A stretch of DNA of 64,000 nt from positions 2,824,001 through 2,888,000 of the forward strand of contig NZ_JBCNKR010000006.1 of NCBI RefSeq assembly GCF_039595935.1, written 5' to 3'. The notes beneath the pieces were generated by a model. It was given only the letters and a program-made list of their open reading frames with translations. It was not told where the DNA came from and did no database searches. Below, in pieces: positions 33,129 through 41,210 of this stretch (within the stretch, counting starts at the first letter, position 1; each line of letters starts with the position of its first letter). A program made the translations under genes and the position numbers. The DNA is from Flavobacterium sp. (GTDB lineage Bacteria; Bacteroidota; Bacteroidia; Flavobacteriales; Flavobacteriaceae).

Positions 33129-33584
33129 ATGAATAAAACAGGGCCTATCATAATTATCGAGGAAAACGAAGCCGATCGTAATTTATTTGCGCAAATTTTT
33201 TGGGAGCTGGGTCTAAATAATGAAATGCTTTATTTTACTACTCTTAATGAAACGCATAGATACATAATCTCCAATCAAATTGAACCTTTTTTACTTTTTT
33301 CGAATGTACTTCAGTTTCATGAAGACAATAAGCAGGACAATTATAAAAATTATAATAGTATTTGCCTGGAATTTAACTGCCCTTGTTTGTTTTTTTCCAT
33401 TTTATTTACGCATTGTTTTGTTATAGATTCTTATTCAATTCCTGTTCAAAGTTATTTTGTACGTCCTTATAACGAAGAAAAGTTTAAGTTAGTCCTCAAT
33501 TCCATTGTAGAATATTGGCTCGGGAAAAAAGTATTCAATAAAGACGAAAACAAATCAGAAAAAAAAGCAAAATATATAAAATAA
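33129..33584 (+). CDS. Degenerate response-regulator receiver domain
   Basis: 151 residues, one receiver-like domain and a Lys-rich tail. GPIIIIEENEADRNLFAQIF keeps the acidic pair (Glu11, Glu12) of the metal site. The strand that should carry the phospho-acceptor reads FLLFSNVL, with Ser58 in place of Asp. Near the C-terminus the conserved Lys-Pro is Arg-Pro (YFVRPYNEEKF). Without the Asp it should not be phosphorylated and probably signals by protein contact. Bacteroidota often have short single-domain receivers of this shape beside stress or hybrid kinase genes, and the CheB-CheR-kinase genes lie a few kilobases away. Confidence 0.65.
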   Translation: MNKTGPIIIIEENEADRNLFAQIFWELGLNNEMLYFTTLNETHRYIISNQIEPFLLFSNVLQFHEDNKQDNYKNYNSICLEFNCPCLFFSILFTHCFVIDSYSIPVQSYFVRPYNEEKFKLVLNSIVEYWLGKKVFNKDENKSEKKAKYIK

Positions 33585-33606
33585 AGCCGTCTCTTCAGGA
33601 CGGCTT
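33584..33606. terminator. Terminator after the receiver-like gene
   Basis: An 8-bp GC-rich stem (AAGCCGTC / GACGGCTT) overlaps the stop region of the receiver gene and is followed by ATTATTTG, a weak T-tract. It separates that gene from the convergent acidic protein. Confidence 0.55.
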
Positions 33607-33616
33607 ATTATTTGTG

Positions 33617-33967
33617 CTATAAATTTCTATCGGGTTTAGTGCCATCTTCGTCATCTAAATCTACTAAATCTTCATTGTCATATCCGTCATTGTCGATGTC
33701 TTCATTGTCAAACTCATCATCCAATTCGTCGTCATTCAATTCATCATCGTCAAATTCGTCAGTATCAGTTTCCCGGCCAAGGTTTTCATTATCAAATTCC
33801 TCTGTGCCAAATTCCTTGCTGTCCAGATCATTTCCATAATCAGGTTCAGCATTATTAGATATCGAATGATCTACTGGTGGTGCATCAATATCCGGATCTT
33901 CATATTGTTCTCTATTTTGAAAATTCTGATCTTTCTGATTGTAATTTTCTCTTTCGTCTATACTCAT
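33617..33967 (-). CDS. Highly acidic low-complexity protein
   Basis: 116 residues, over a third Asp or Glu. The N-terminal half (MSIDERENYNQKDQNFQNRE) is Gln/Asn-rich. The second half is a run of acidic blocks, for example DEFDDDELNDDELDDEFDNE. No hydrophobic core is visible, so it is probably intrinsically disordered and cytoplasmic. A similar protein is at 54705, with the same Arg-Glu-Asn-Tyr start. Its neighbours (Lys-rich small protein, DUF892, catalase) suggest a role in stress protection, but the function is unknown. Confidence 0.7.
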   Translation of the reverse strand: MSIDERENYNQKDQNFQNREQYEDPDIDAPPVDHSISNNAEPDYGNDLDSKEFGTEEFDNENLGRETDTDEFDDDELNDDELDDEFDNEDIDNDGYDNEDLVDLDDEDGTKPDRNL

Positions 33968-33985
33968 AATAATTCTTTTTAAAAG

Positions 33986-34126
33986 TTATTTTTTCATTGA
34001 GCCTGTTTCTTTTTTTGTGCTCGAAGCAGATTTAGAAGTGCCTTTTGAAGCCGTTTCTTTTTTATCAGTTTTTTTATCTGATGCCTTAGCACTCTCTATG
34101 CTTTTTTTTGTGGTTGAAGTTGCCAT
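33986..34126 (-). CDS. Small Lys/Ser/Thr-rich basic protein
   Basis: 46 residues made almost only of Lys, Ser, Thr, Ala and Glu (for example SAKASDKKTDKKETASKGTS). The composition is like histone H1-type tails or small desiccation-related proteins; it could bind nucleic acid. It is 18 bases from the acidic-protein gene on the same strand. The ATG at 34126 has no competing start. Function unknown. Confidence 0.5.
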   Translation of the reverse strand: MATSTTKKSIESAKASDKKTDKKETASKGTSKSASSTKKETGSMKK

Positions 34127-34265
34127 AATATATTTTTTTAGATTGTTATAAGCCAAATTTACAGTGACTAAAAATCATTATTTTATACATATTCGTATTT
34201 CTAATTATATAATTTACAGTTATTTAAATAAACAAAAAAAAAGGGTTTTACTTTTTAGTTAAATA

Positions 34266-34297
34266 AAAAAACACCCATACAAAGTACAGGTGTTTTT
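34266..34297 (-). terminator. Terminator of the catalase/DUF892 operon
   Basis: A 9-bp stem (AAAAACACC / GGTGTTTTT) lies 36 bases beyond the DUF892 stop. Its minus-strand 3' side is T-rich. Confidence 0.75.
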
Positions 34298-34333
34298 CAG
34301 GTAAAATAAAAAAAGTAACAAGAAAGTATTAGA

Positions 34334-34933
34334 CTATTCTGCCGCTACAATGTTTACTAAATTTAGTGCTACATCGTTTAGTAAACAATCTGCTTCTTTT
34401 TCTTCTGCAAGAGTCTGCGTCAATAATTTTGCTGCATCATTCTCGCCAATCGCTTTTGCAAAAGCAACCAAAGTTCCGTAAGATGCAATTTCATAATGCT
34501 CTATTTTTTGCGAAGCAGCAATAATCCCCGCATCTCTAACTGCTCCCGGAGTAGTTTCCAAAAGAATATTGTCGCCTTCTTTTAATAATCCGGCCATGGC
34601 TTCGCATTTTTTTCCTTCAACTTTTTCTCCTAATAAATCAAAAACTTTTTCTAGTCTTGACACTTGGTTTTGAGTTACAGAAAGATGCTCTAAAATAGTT
34701 CCTGAAAGTCCTGATGATGAAGCATTGGCAGCCATTTTTGGCAAAGCACTAACCAAAGCATTTTCTGCCCAGTAAATATCTTTCAGGCTGTCAATAAACA
34801 AATCTTTCAATTCTTCGGCCGCATCAGGTGCAGGTTCTACGATATTAAATTTTGCGTTGTTTTTTATGTCTTTTGTCTGACTTGCTTTTGGTTTTGCTAC
34901 ATTAGTCTGACCTTGTTTTTCTGAATTTTTCAT
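34334..34933 (-). CDS. DUF892/YciE-type ferritin-like stress protein
   Basis: 199 residues. After a Lys/Gln-rich leader of about 35 residues comes the DUF892 four-helix bundle: ELKDLFIDSLKDIYWAENAL, then ILEHLSVTQNQVSRLEKVF, IEHYEIASYGTLVAFAKAI and LLTQTLAEEKEADCLL. The conserved Glu and His residues in these helices form a di-iron-type site in the family. It is made in stress and thought to protect from oxidants, though the reaction is unproved. It starts 18 bases after the catalase gene, in the same operon. Confidence 0.88.
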   Translation of the reverse strand: MKNSEKQGQTNVAKPKASQTKDIKNNAKFNIVEPAPDAAEELKDLFIDSLKDIYWAENALVSALPKMAANASSSGLSGTILEHLSVTQNQVSRLEKVFDLLGEKVEGKKCEAMAGLLKEGDNILLETTPGAVRDAGIIAASQKIEHYEIASYGTLVAFAKAIGENDAAKLLTQTLAEEKEADCLLNDVALNLVNIVAAE

Positions 34934-34951
34934 TTTTATTTTTTTTTGAGA

Positions 34952-37096
34952 TTAAATGTATAAGTTAGGTTCACGCTGCCAAAAACGATGCATTTTCATA
35001 GCCGTAATAAATTCCTGTGCAAAAGCTTCCGAAGCAATTTCGCTCGTAACAATTACACCCGGATCATCATTGGTAATTTTTGCGGCAAAAGGCGCTCCGC
35101 TGATAATTTCCGAAGCCTCACCATCGGCACCAATTACTTTGCAGTGTTTGTAAGCATCATTTAAATATTCCAGAGCATCATCATTTTCTGCCAAAGCATT
35201 AAGTCCCAATCCGTGCGGAACATAAACAGCATCAAATAATACAGAAGAAGCCGTTAAAAAACTAAATTCAGCAGCAATTGCCCCATCAGCATCTGTTGTT
35301 ACAGAACCTAAATGCGGCGCAACGACACAACCTTTAGCACCTTCTTTTTTCAAGGCATTTTTCATATTTGCGACAGCAGCTTCAGAAACTCCGTCAGAAA
35401 CTAAAATCGCAACTTTTCTGGATTCAATTGTTGGCGAGTTCGTTGGATTATTAACCATGCTCAAAGCTTGTGAAGATTCTGTAGAAGATTCAACTGTTTG
35501 TGGTTCCTGAGTTCCGGCTTCTTCCGTTTCCGGAGACACGCCTTTGTTTATTGGTGTTTCTAAAACAGGCGGAACAGTCGCTCCAAGTCCTTGTGCTACT
35601 TTTTCGGCAAGTTGTTTGTCAACCTGAGATAATAATCCCAGCATTCGAACTCTTATGGCAGTTGTTTCTACTTTTCCAAGTTCAAAACGCAAAGCTTTTA
35701 CAATATGGCTTTTTTCTTCCGGTGTCTGACTGTTAAAAAATAATTTTGCCTGTCCAAAATGATCTGTAAAACTCTCGCTTCTTTCTCTCACTTTGTGTGC
35801 ATCCACGCGCTCGTTAAAATTTGCAAATCCGCCTTCGGCAATTTTTGCCTGATACGGACAGCCGCCGCCTAAAGAATTAGGATGATAACTTACACGTCCT
35901 TTATTAATTTCCTGACGCATGTGTCCGTCACGCTGATTGTTGTGAATAGGAGCAATACTTCTGTTAATTGGAATTTCATGAAAATTCGGACTTCCTAATC
36001 TCGATAATTGTGTATCGGTATAAGAAAATAATCTTCCCTGCAAAAGCGGATCATTTGTAAAATCAATTCCCGGCACAACATGCCCGGGATGAAAAGCAAT
36101 CTGCTCTGTTTCGGCAAAGAAATTTTCTGGATTTTTATTCAAAACCATTCTTCCCACAATCGTTACAGGAACCAATTCTTCGGGAACAATTTTCGTTGGG
36201 TCAAGTAAGTCAAAATCATATTTGTGTTCGTCTTCGTTTGAAATAACCTGAACGCCTAATTCCCATTCCGGGAAATTTCCCATTTCTATAGCTTCCCATA
36301 AATCTTGTCGGTGAAAATCAGGGTTTTTTCCTGAAATTTTCTGTGCTTCATCCCAGGCAACAGCGTGGGTTCCTAATTTTGGTTTCCAGTGAAATTTTAC
36401 AAAAACCGATTCCTCCTGAGCATTTACCAATCTAAAAGTATGAACGCCAAAACCTTCCATCATTCTATAACTTCTCGGAATTGCACGATCTGACATTACC
36501 CACATAATCATGTGCATAGATTCTGGCATGAGTGAAATAAAATCCCAAAAAGTATCATGCGCAGATGCTGCCTGAGGCATTTCGTTATGTGGTTCCGGTT
36601 TTACAGCATGAATAAGATCAGGGAATTTTGAAGCGTCCTGGATAAAAAATACCGGAATATTATTGGCCACTAAATCATAAATTCCTTCCTGCGTATAAAA
36701 TTTTACTGCAAATCCTCTCGCATCTCTGGCCAAATCCGTAGAACCTCTTGATCCTGCAACGGTAGAAAAACGGGCAAAAACGGGTGTTTTTTGTCCTTTT
36801 TCCTGAAGAAATCCTGCTTTTGTTAATTCCGGGATTGGATTTGTTACTTCAAAAAATCCGTGTGCGCCTGAACCGCGTGCGTGAACAATTCTTTCCGGAA
36901 TTCGTTCGTGATCAAAATGTGTAATTTTTTCCCTTAAAATAAAATCTTCTAACAATGATGGACCGCGATTTCCGGCTTTAAGTGAATTATTATCATCGTT
37001 AATTTTCACGCCCTGATCTGTAGTTAAAAATTTGTTTGTTCCATCAGAAGTATTGATGGATAAATCTCGTTGTTTTTCGTCTTGAAAGTTTTTCAT
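34952..37096 (-). CDS. katE: Large-subunit catalase (KatE/HPII type) with C-terminal DJ-1/PfpI-like domain
   Basis: 714 residues, clade-2 length. The catalase core (about 40-520) has the heme-pocket His in HARGSGAHGFFE, the Asn in VANNIPVFFIQDA and the proximal Tyr in RLFSYTDTQLSRLG. Residues about 570-710 form the flavodoxin/DJ-1-like domain typical of HPII (SRKVAILVSDGVSEAAVANM). It converts hydrogen peroxide to water and oxygen in the cytoplasm. It heads a two-gene operon with the DUF892 protein, and belongs to a large stress-gene region. All key residues are intact, so I expect full activity. Confidence 0.95.
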   Translation of the reverse strand: MKNFQDEKQRDLSINTSDGTNKFLTTDQGVKINDDNNSLKAGNRGPSLLEDFILREKITHFDHERIPERIVHARGSGAHGFFEVTNPIPELTKAGFLQEKGQKTPVFARFSTVAGSRGSTDLARDARGFAVKFYTQEGIYDLVANNIPVFFIQDASKFPDLIHAVKPEPHNEMPQAASAHDTFWDFISLMPESMHMIMWVMSDRAIPRSYRMMEGFGVHTFRLVNAQEESVFVKFHWKPKLGTHAVAWDEAQKISGKNPDFHRQDLWEAIEMGNFPEWELGVQVISNEDEHKYDFDLLDPTKIVPEELVPVTIVGRMVLNKNPENFFAETEQIAFHPGHVVPGIDFTNDPLLQGRLFSYTDTQLSRLGSPNFHEIPINRSIAPIHNNQRDGHMRQEINKGRVSYHPNSLGGGCPYQAKIAEGGFANFNERVDAHKVRERSESFTDHFGQAKLFFNSQTPEEKSHIVKALRFELGKVETTAIRVRMLGLLSQVDKQLAEKVAQGLGATVPPVLETPINKGVSPETEEAGTQEPQTVESSTESSQALSMVNNPTNSPTIESRKVAILVSDGVSEAAVANMKNALKKEGAKGCVVAPHLGSVTTDADGAIAAEFSFLTASSVLFDAVYVPHGLGLNALAENDDALEYLNDAYKHCKVIGADGEASEIISGAPFAAKITNDDPGVIVTSEIASEAFAQEFITAMKMHRFWQREPNLYI

Positions 37097-37182
37097 GGTG
37101 TTTCTTATTAGTTAAAAACTTTAAATAAATTTTCGGACTTTGGGTTATTAGGTATTTGTAGACCGTTAATTATCAAGTGTTT

Positions 37183-37190
37183 CAAATTTA
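37183..37190 (-). promoter_or_regulatory. Candidate -7 box of the katE operon
   Basis: TAAATTTG on the minus strand matches TAnnTTTG and lies 86 bases before the katE start codon. No TTG at the right distance is found, so this is a partial match; the leader would be longish. Confidence 0.3.
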
Positions 37191-37265
37191 CTTGTTGAAA
37201 AAAAATCATTTTTATACAATTTTGTATGAATTTTCTACAATTGCCATGATGATTTTTAAAACAAA

Positions 37266-37287
37266 AAATCTCCATTTCTGGAGATTT
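37266..37287 (-). terminator. Terminator after the first CheB-CheR-kinase gene
   Basis: A 9-bp stem (AAATCTCCA / TGGAGATTT) with a 4-base loop lies 11 bases past the stop, followed on the minus strand by TTTTGT. Confidence 0.8.
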
Positions 37288-37298
37288 AATATTTAATT

Positions 37299-40200
37299 TT
37301 AAGAGGGAAGGTAGATAAACACTGTAGTCCCTTTATTCGGCTCGCTGTTAACTTTTATAAAACCTTTATGATTGTAGACGATTTTTTGTACCAAAGTTAA
37401 TCCAAGTCCGCTGCCATATTGGGTATCATTGTTTTGAAGTTTGTAGAACGGATTAAAAATGAGGGATTCAAAGTTTTTATGAAAACCAATTCCGTTATCG
37501 CTAATAAAAAGTTTGATGTAATGAATTTCAGGATCAGCTCCAAAATCGATTATTTCTTCTGCAGAAACATCTTCAACACCAATTCTGATTTTTGCTGTAC
37601 TGTCTTGCTTTGCATATTTAATAGAATTCGAAATCAAATGATTAAAAAGCTGCTGCATTTGCGACTGAATAATTCGAAGCGTTGGAAGAGCATCAATTTC
37701 TATTTCTGCTTTTTGCTGGCTGATAACAGGTTTTAAGTCTGTTATTGTTTTTTTTAAAACAACATTTAAATCTATTTTTTTTAGTTCTTTCTGTCCAAAA
37801 TTTATTTTCGAATAATCTATCACATCTTCAATAAGCTGATTTAAGTTGACAGCCGAATTTAACAAACGGTTCAGATTGTGTCTTCCGTTTTCTGTTAATG
37901 CTTTTTCGGTAACCAAAACCTTTTTGGCAAACATAGAAATTTTACGAATCGGCTCCAGCAAACTCTCGCTTGCCGCAGCTGTAAAAGATTCTAACTGTTT
38001 GTTATACGTATGAAGTTCCTGATTTTTTACTTTTAAAGATTCACTGCTTTGTTCTAAATCAGTAATATCTTCCAATGCAATTAAAATCATTCCGTTTGGA
38101 GTAGAATCTATAATGGGCGAAGCATTTATGAGCATTGTTTTTTTACCAATAACATCAAAATTCAATTGTATTTTAAAATTGGCTACATTATCATTTTGAC
38201 TCACTTTCTTTAATACAAAATCTTTAAATGCAGGAATGTTCCAGTGGGAATTTCCTATTTCAAAAATCGAAAAACCTTCTGTTTCTTCTTCCGTAGTTTT
38301 AAAATAATTATAAAAAGAAGGATTGGCACTTTTAATGATAAAATTTTTATCAATAATAAGTAAAGGTTCCCGAATGGTTTTTACAATCGATTCATAGTAA
38401 TTTCGCATCGATGCCAGCTCTTCCCGTCGGTCTTTTAATTCATCATTTAAACAGGAAAGTTCTTGATTATTAGACATAAGCTCCTGAGAAGAATTTTCAA
38501 GCTGATGATTTGCTTCTTGTAATTCTTCGTTACTGGCAACCAATTCTTCATTTGTTGTTTGAAGCTCTTCAAAATAAATCTGCTGTTCCTCAGTCACTCT
38601 TTTAAAATCGCCGCGAAGCTGCAGCAATTCTTTTTCTATTTCAGAAGAATGATTTTTATTTCCTGAATCTGCAGAATGAATGTTTTTTTTGCAGAAAATA
38701 ATGAGCAGTAATTCGGTATGTGACGAAAGATAAATAATTTCAAAAGAAGTTATAAAAGGCTGTTTTTTCATCGCTGTAAATTCTCCCGAAAAATTCTTCT
38801 TTTCGTTTCTGGCTTTTAAAATAAAATTTCGAAGTTCAAAACCCATTTCATCCCGAACCATATTTAAAATATTAAAGCTAGGTTTTCCGGGCGCTGGCTG
38901 CAAAAACGGACTTGTATCTCCATGAAAATAGACAATTTCGAGGTCTTCGTTAATTATTACTGCTGCTGGAGAATAATGTTCGAGAAGAATATCTGAGGCA
39001 ATTTTTTTATACTCTTTTTCGGGAGAAACAATTTCCTGCGCTGGTTTTTCCTTATTTATTATGTTGTAATTAGAACGGAATATTTCTTTTGGAAGAAATT
39101 GTACCGCCGTTTTTCGGGTATAGATTTTATACTGTTTGTCTACTGCTGTAAACAAATGCGGCACATGATGTGCCCATTCTGATTTTCCGAGAAATAGAAA
39201 TCCTTTATCCCGAAGTGCATAATGAAATGAGGCTAAAACCTGATTTTGCAAGTCAGTATTGAAATAAATCAAAACATTTCGGCAGGAAACAAAGTCAATT
39301 TTTGCAAAAGGAGCATCTTTGGTTAAATCGTGAACGGCAAAAACGCACATGTCCCGAATTACTTTATTGACATGTAAACTATTATCTCTTTTTGAGAAAT
39401 ATTTTTCCAGCCTTTTTTCGCTAATATTTTTTACGTCTTGTGCGGTATAAACAGCCAAACGGGCTTTCGAAATACATTTTTCAGATAAATCAGAAGCGAT
39501 GATCTGAACTTTAATATCATTTCTATTAATCTCTTCCAGAAATTCATGAATACAAATGGCAATCGAATACGCTTCTTCTCCGGTAGAACATCCTGCAGAC
39601 CAGATTCTGAATGTATTGTCCGTTAAATTCTCGATTAGAAAAGGAAAGACATTTTTACATAAATTATCAAAAGCTGACTGATCCCTGAAAAAATATGTGA
39701 CAGGAATCAAAATATCATTAAACAATAAATCTTGTTCTTTGGTATTGTTTTTCAGCAGATTCAAATATTTTTCAATCGAATCTGCCTGCGTTACTACCAT
39801 TCTTTTGGCGATTCGTCTTCGTAATGTCGTATGTTTATAATGCTGAAAATCTGTGCCTGTTTTTAAGAGTAAAATTTTAATAATTTCTTCCAGAAGTTCT
39901 TGTTCATGCAGCGTATTTTCTTTTTCTTCATAAGAATGCGTTACTAAATTTCGTTCATGAATTTGAAGCAATTTGTCTGAAACTTCATTTGGAGGAGTAA
40001 AATAATCTATATATTCAGACGTAACAGCGTTTTGAATAAATCCCTTTTTAGCAAGAACCGCCATTGTAGATCCGCCTGCTTCTTTGAGTTTTTTAAGCCC
40101 TGCCGATCCGTCAATGGTTGTCCAGGTCAGCATTAAACCAACAGCGTAACTTTGATACTTTAAGGATATGGATTCAAAAAAGAGGTCAAGACTGTTATTT

Positions 40201-40538
40201 TCCCGACTGCTTCGCGTTTGAGGTTTAAGTATTAATAAGCCGTTTTCGTGAACCAAAAAATTATTTTTGGGAATTATATAAATGGTATTGGGTTGTATAT
40301 CAACATTGTGAACAATTTCTACAACTGGAATTTTTGTATTCAGCGAAAGTATTTCGGCAAGTTCATTAGTTTGTGGTGAAAATAAATTTTCAAAAACTAC
40401 GTAAGCCATTCCTGAATCTGACGGAAAATCCGATAGAATCTTTTTTAATAAATCAATTTCTGTGGCAGCCGTTCCAATGGCAACAACCGGAAAATGAGAA
40501 TTTGCTATTTTGTTTTGTATTGCTGATTCGGTTTTCAT
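37299..40538 (-). CDS. CheB-CheR-PAS-histidine kinase hybrid with lost CheB and H-box residues
   Basis: 1079 residues. Domains in order: CheB-like (1-195), CheR methyltransferase (about 215-480; RIWSAGCSTGEEAYSIAICI and VSCRNVLIYFN intact), PAS-like (about 520-640), a long coiled coil (about 655-735, EELQTTNEELVASNEELQEA), a second PAS, then HisKA/HATPase (850-1079). Compared with its paralogue at 41211, the CheB Ser is Ala24 and the His is Asn51 (Asp143 kept), and the phospho-acceptor His is Glu858 (AASESLLEPI). The ATP-site N box, DNGIGF and GSGLGLTL are intact. It therefore looks able to bind SAM and ATP but not to demethylate or autophosphorylate. A role as a regulatory partner is inferred. 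Confidence 0.9.
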   Translation of the reverse strand: MKTESAIQNKIANSHFPVVAIGTAATEIDLLKKILSDFPSDSGMAYVVFENLFSPQTNELAEILSLNTKIPVVEIVHNVDIQPNTIYIIPKNNFLVHENGLLILKPQTRSSRENNSLDLFFESISLKYQSYAVGLMLTWTTIDGSAGLKKLKEAGGSTMAVLAKKGFIQNAVTSEYIDYFTPPNEVSDKLLQIHERNLVTHSYEEKENTLHEQELLEEIIKILLLKTGTDFQHYKHTTLRRRIAKRMVVTQADSIEKYLNLLKNNTKEQDLLFNDILIPVTYFFRDQSAFDNLCKNVFPFLIENLTDNTFRIWSAGCSTGEEAYSIAICIHEFLEEINRNDIKVQIIASDLSEKCISKARLAVYTAQDVKNISEKRLEKYFSKRDNSLHVNKVIRDMCVFAVHDLTKDAPFAKIDFVSCRNVLIYFNTDLQNQVLASFHYALRDKGFLFLGKSEWAHHVPHLFTAVDKQYKIYTRKTAVQFLPKEIFRSNYNIINKEKPAQEIVSPEKEYKKIASDILLEHYSPAAVIINEDLEIVYFHGDTSPFLQPAPGKPSFNILNMVRDEMGFELRNFILKARNEKKNFSGEFTAMKKQPFITSFEIIYLSSHTELLLIIFCKKNIHSADSGNKNHSSEIEKELLQLRGDFKRVTEEQQIYFEELQTTNEELVASNEELQEANHQLENSSQELMSNNQELSCLNDELKDRREELASMRNYYESIVKTIREPLLIIDKNFIIKSANPSFYNYFKTTEEETEGFSIFEIGNSHWNIPAFKDFVLKKVSQNDNVANFKIQLNFDVIGKKTMLINASPIIDSTPNGMILIALEDITDLEQSSESLKVKNQELHTYNKQLESFTAAASESLLEPIRKISMFAKKVLVTEKALTENGRHNLNRLLNSAVNLNQLIEDVIDYSKINFGQKELKKIDLNVVLKKTITDLKPVISQQKAEIEIDALPTLRIIQSQMQQLFNHLISNSIKYAKQDSTAKIRIGVEDVSAEEIIDFGADPEIHYIKLFISDNGIGFHKNFESLIFNPFYKLQNNDTQYGSGLGLTLVQKIVYNHKGFIKVNSEPNKGTTVFIYLPS

Positions 40539-40676
40539 TTTTCAAAATTTTATGGCAATCCTATAATTTAAATGTTTTTGGATGTAAATAACTGATTACC
40601 AAAACAGCAACATTTGTAGCGAAACAATTGTTCTATTATTTTGAAAATCAAATTATTAATTATAAGAAATGAAATT

Positions 40677-40923
40677 ATGAGAAATTTAATAGTAAGCTTT
40701 TGTATGATCTTTTGTTTTGGATTGGCATTCAGCACAGGAAACTCCTGCAAAGAAAAAACAGAGTACAGATACTATTCAGCATAAGAAAAGTAAACACACT
40801 ACTCAAAAATCGAATACCAAAAAAGGAGATACAATCAACAGACAGCGTACTGACAAAAAAGGAACTACAAAGTCTAATAGAGATATGACTCCGCAGCGAA
40901 AAGATTCAATTAACAGACCATAA
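40677..40923 (+). pseudogene. Secreted Lys/Thr-rich small protein with apparent frameshift
   Basis: The start (MRNLIVSFCMIFCFGLAFS) is a good signal peptide but its frame stops at about 40784. In another frame, from about 40730, the sequence reads AQETPAKKKQSTDTIQHKKS and continues, Lys/Thr/Asn-rich, to 40923. The two together make a natural secreted protein of about 80 residues with cleavage at the Ala-Gln. A single-base change near 40730-40735 separates them. Sequence error and true decay are both possible. Function unknown. Confidence 0.5.
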
Positions 40924-41210
40924 AAATTATGACGTACCTGTCGCTTTAAAGTCTATTTTATGTATTGCAAGTAGACTTTATTGTTCTTTATTCACATTAT
41001 TTGATTTAACAATTGCTGTTATAGATGTCCCAAATTCACACTCTGGACTAGTTTATCAGGCCATTGAAACATTGCTATATAGGCGTGAAAGTTTCTAAAT
41101 GATAAATTTAATTTCTTTAATTGTAAATATATGCTTACTTTTAAAAATAAGCTTTAATAATTACATTAAAGAGTTTCATAATTTCCATTATTAAGTTTTA
41201 TGAATGAAAA

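Noticed and set aside
33612..33839. Plus-strand ORF with a Ser-rich product (SSSSKSTKSS type)
   Set aside because: It is the complement of the acidic Asp/Glu codons of the gene at 33617-33967, which produces Ser-rich shadow frames.
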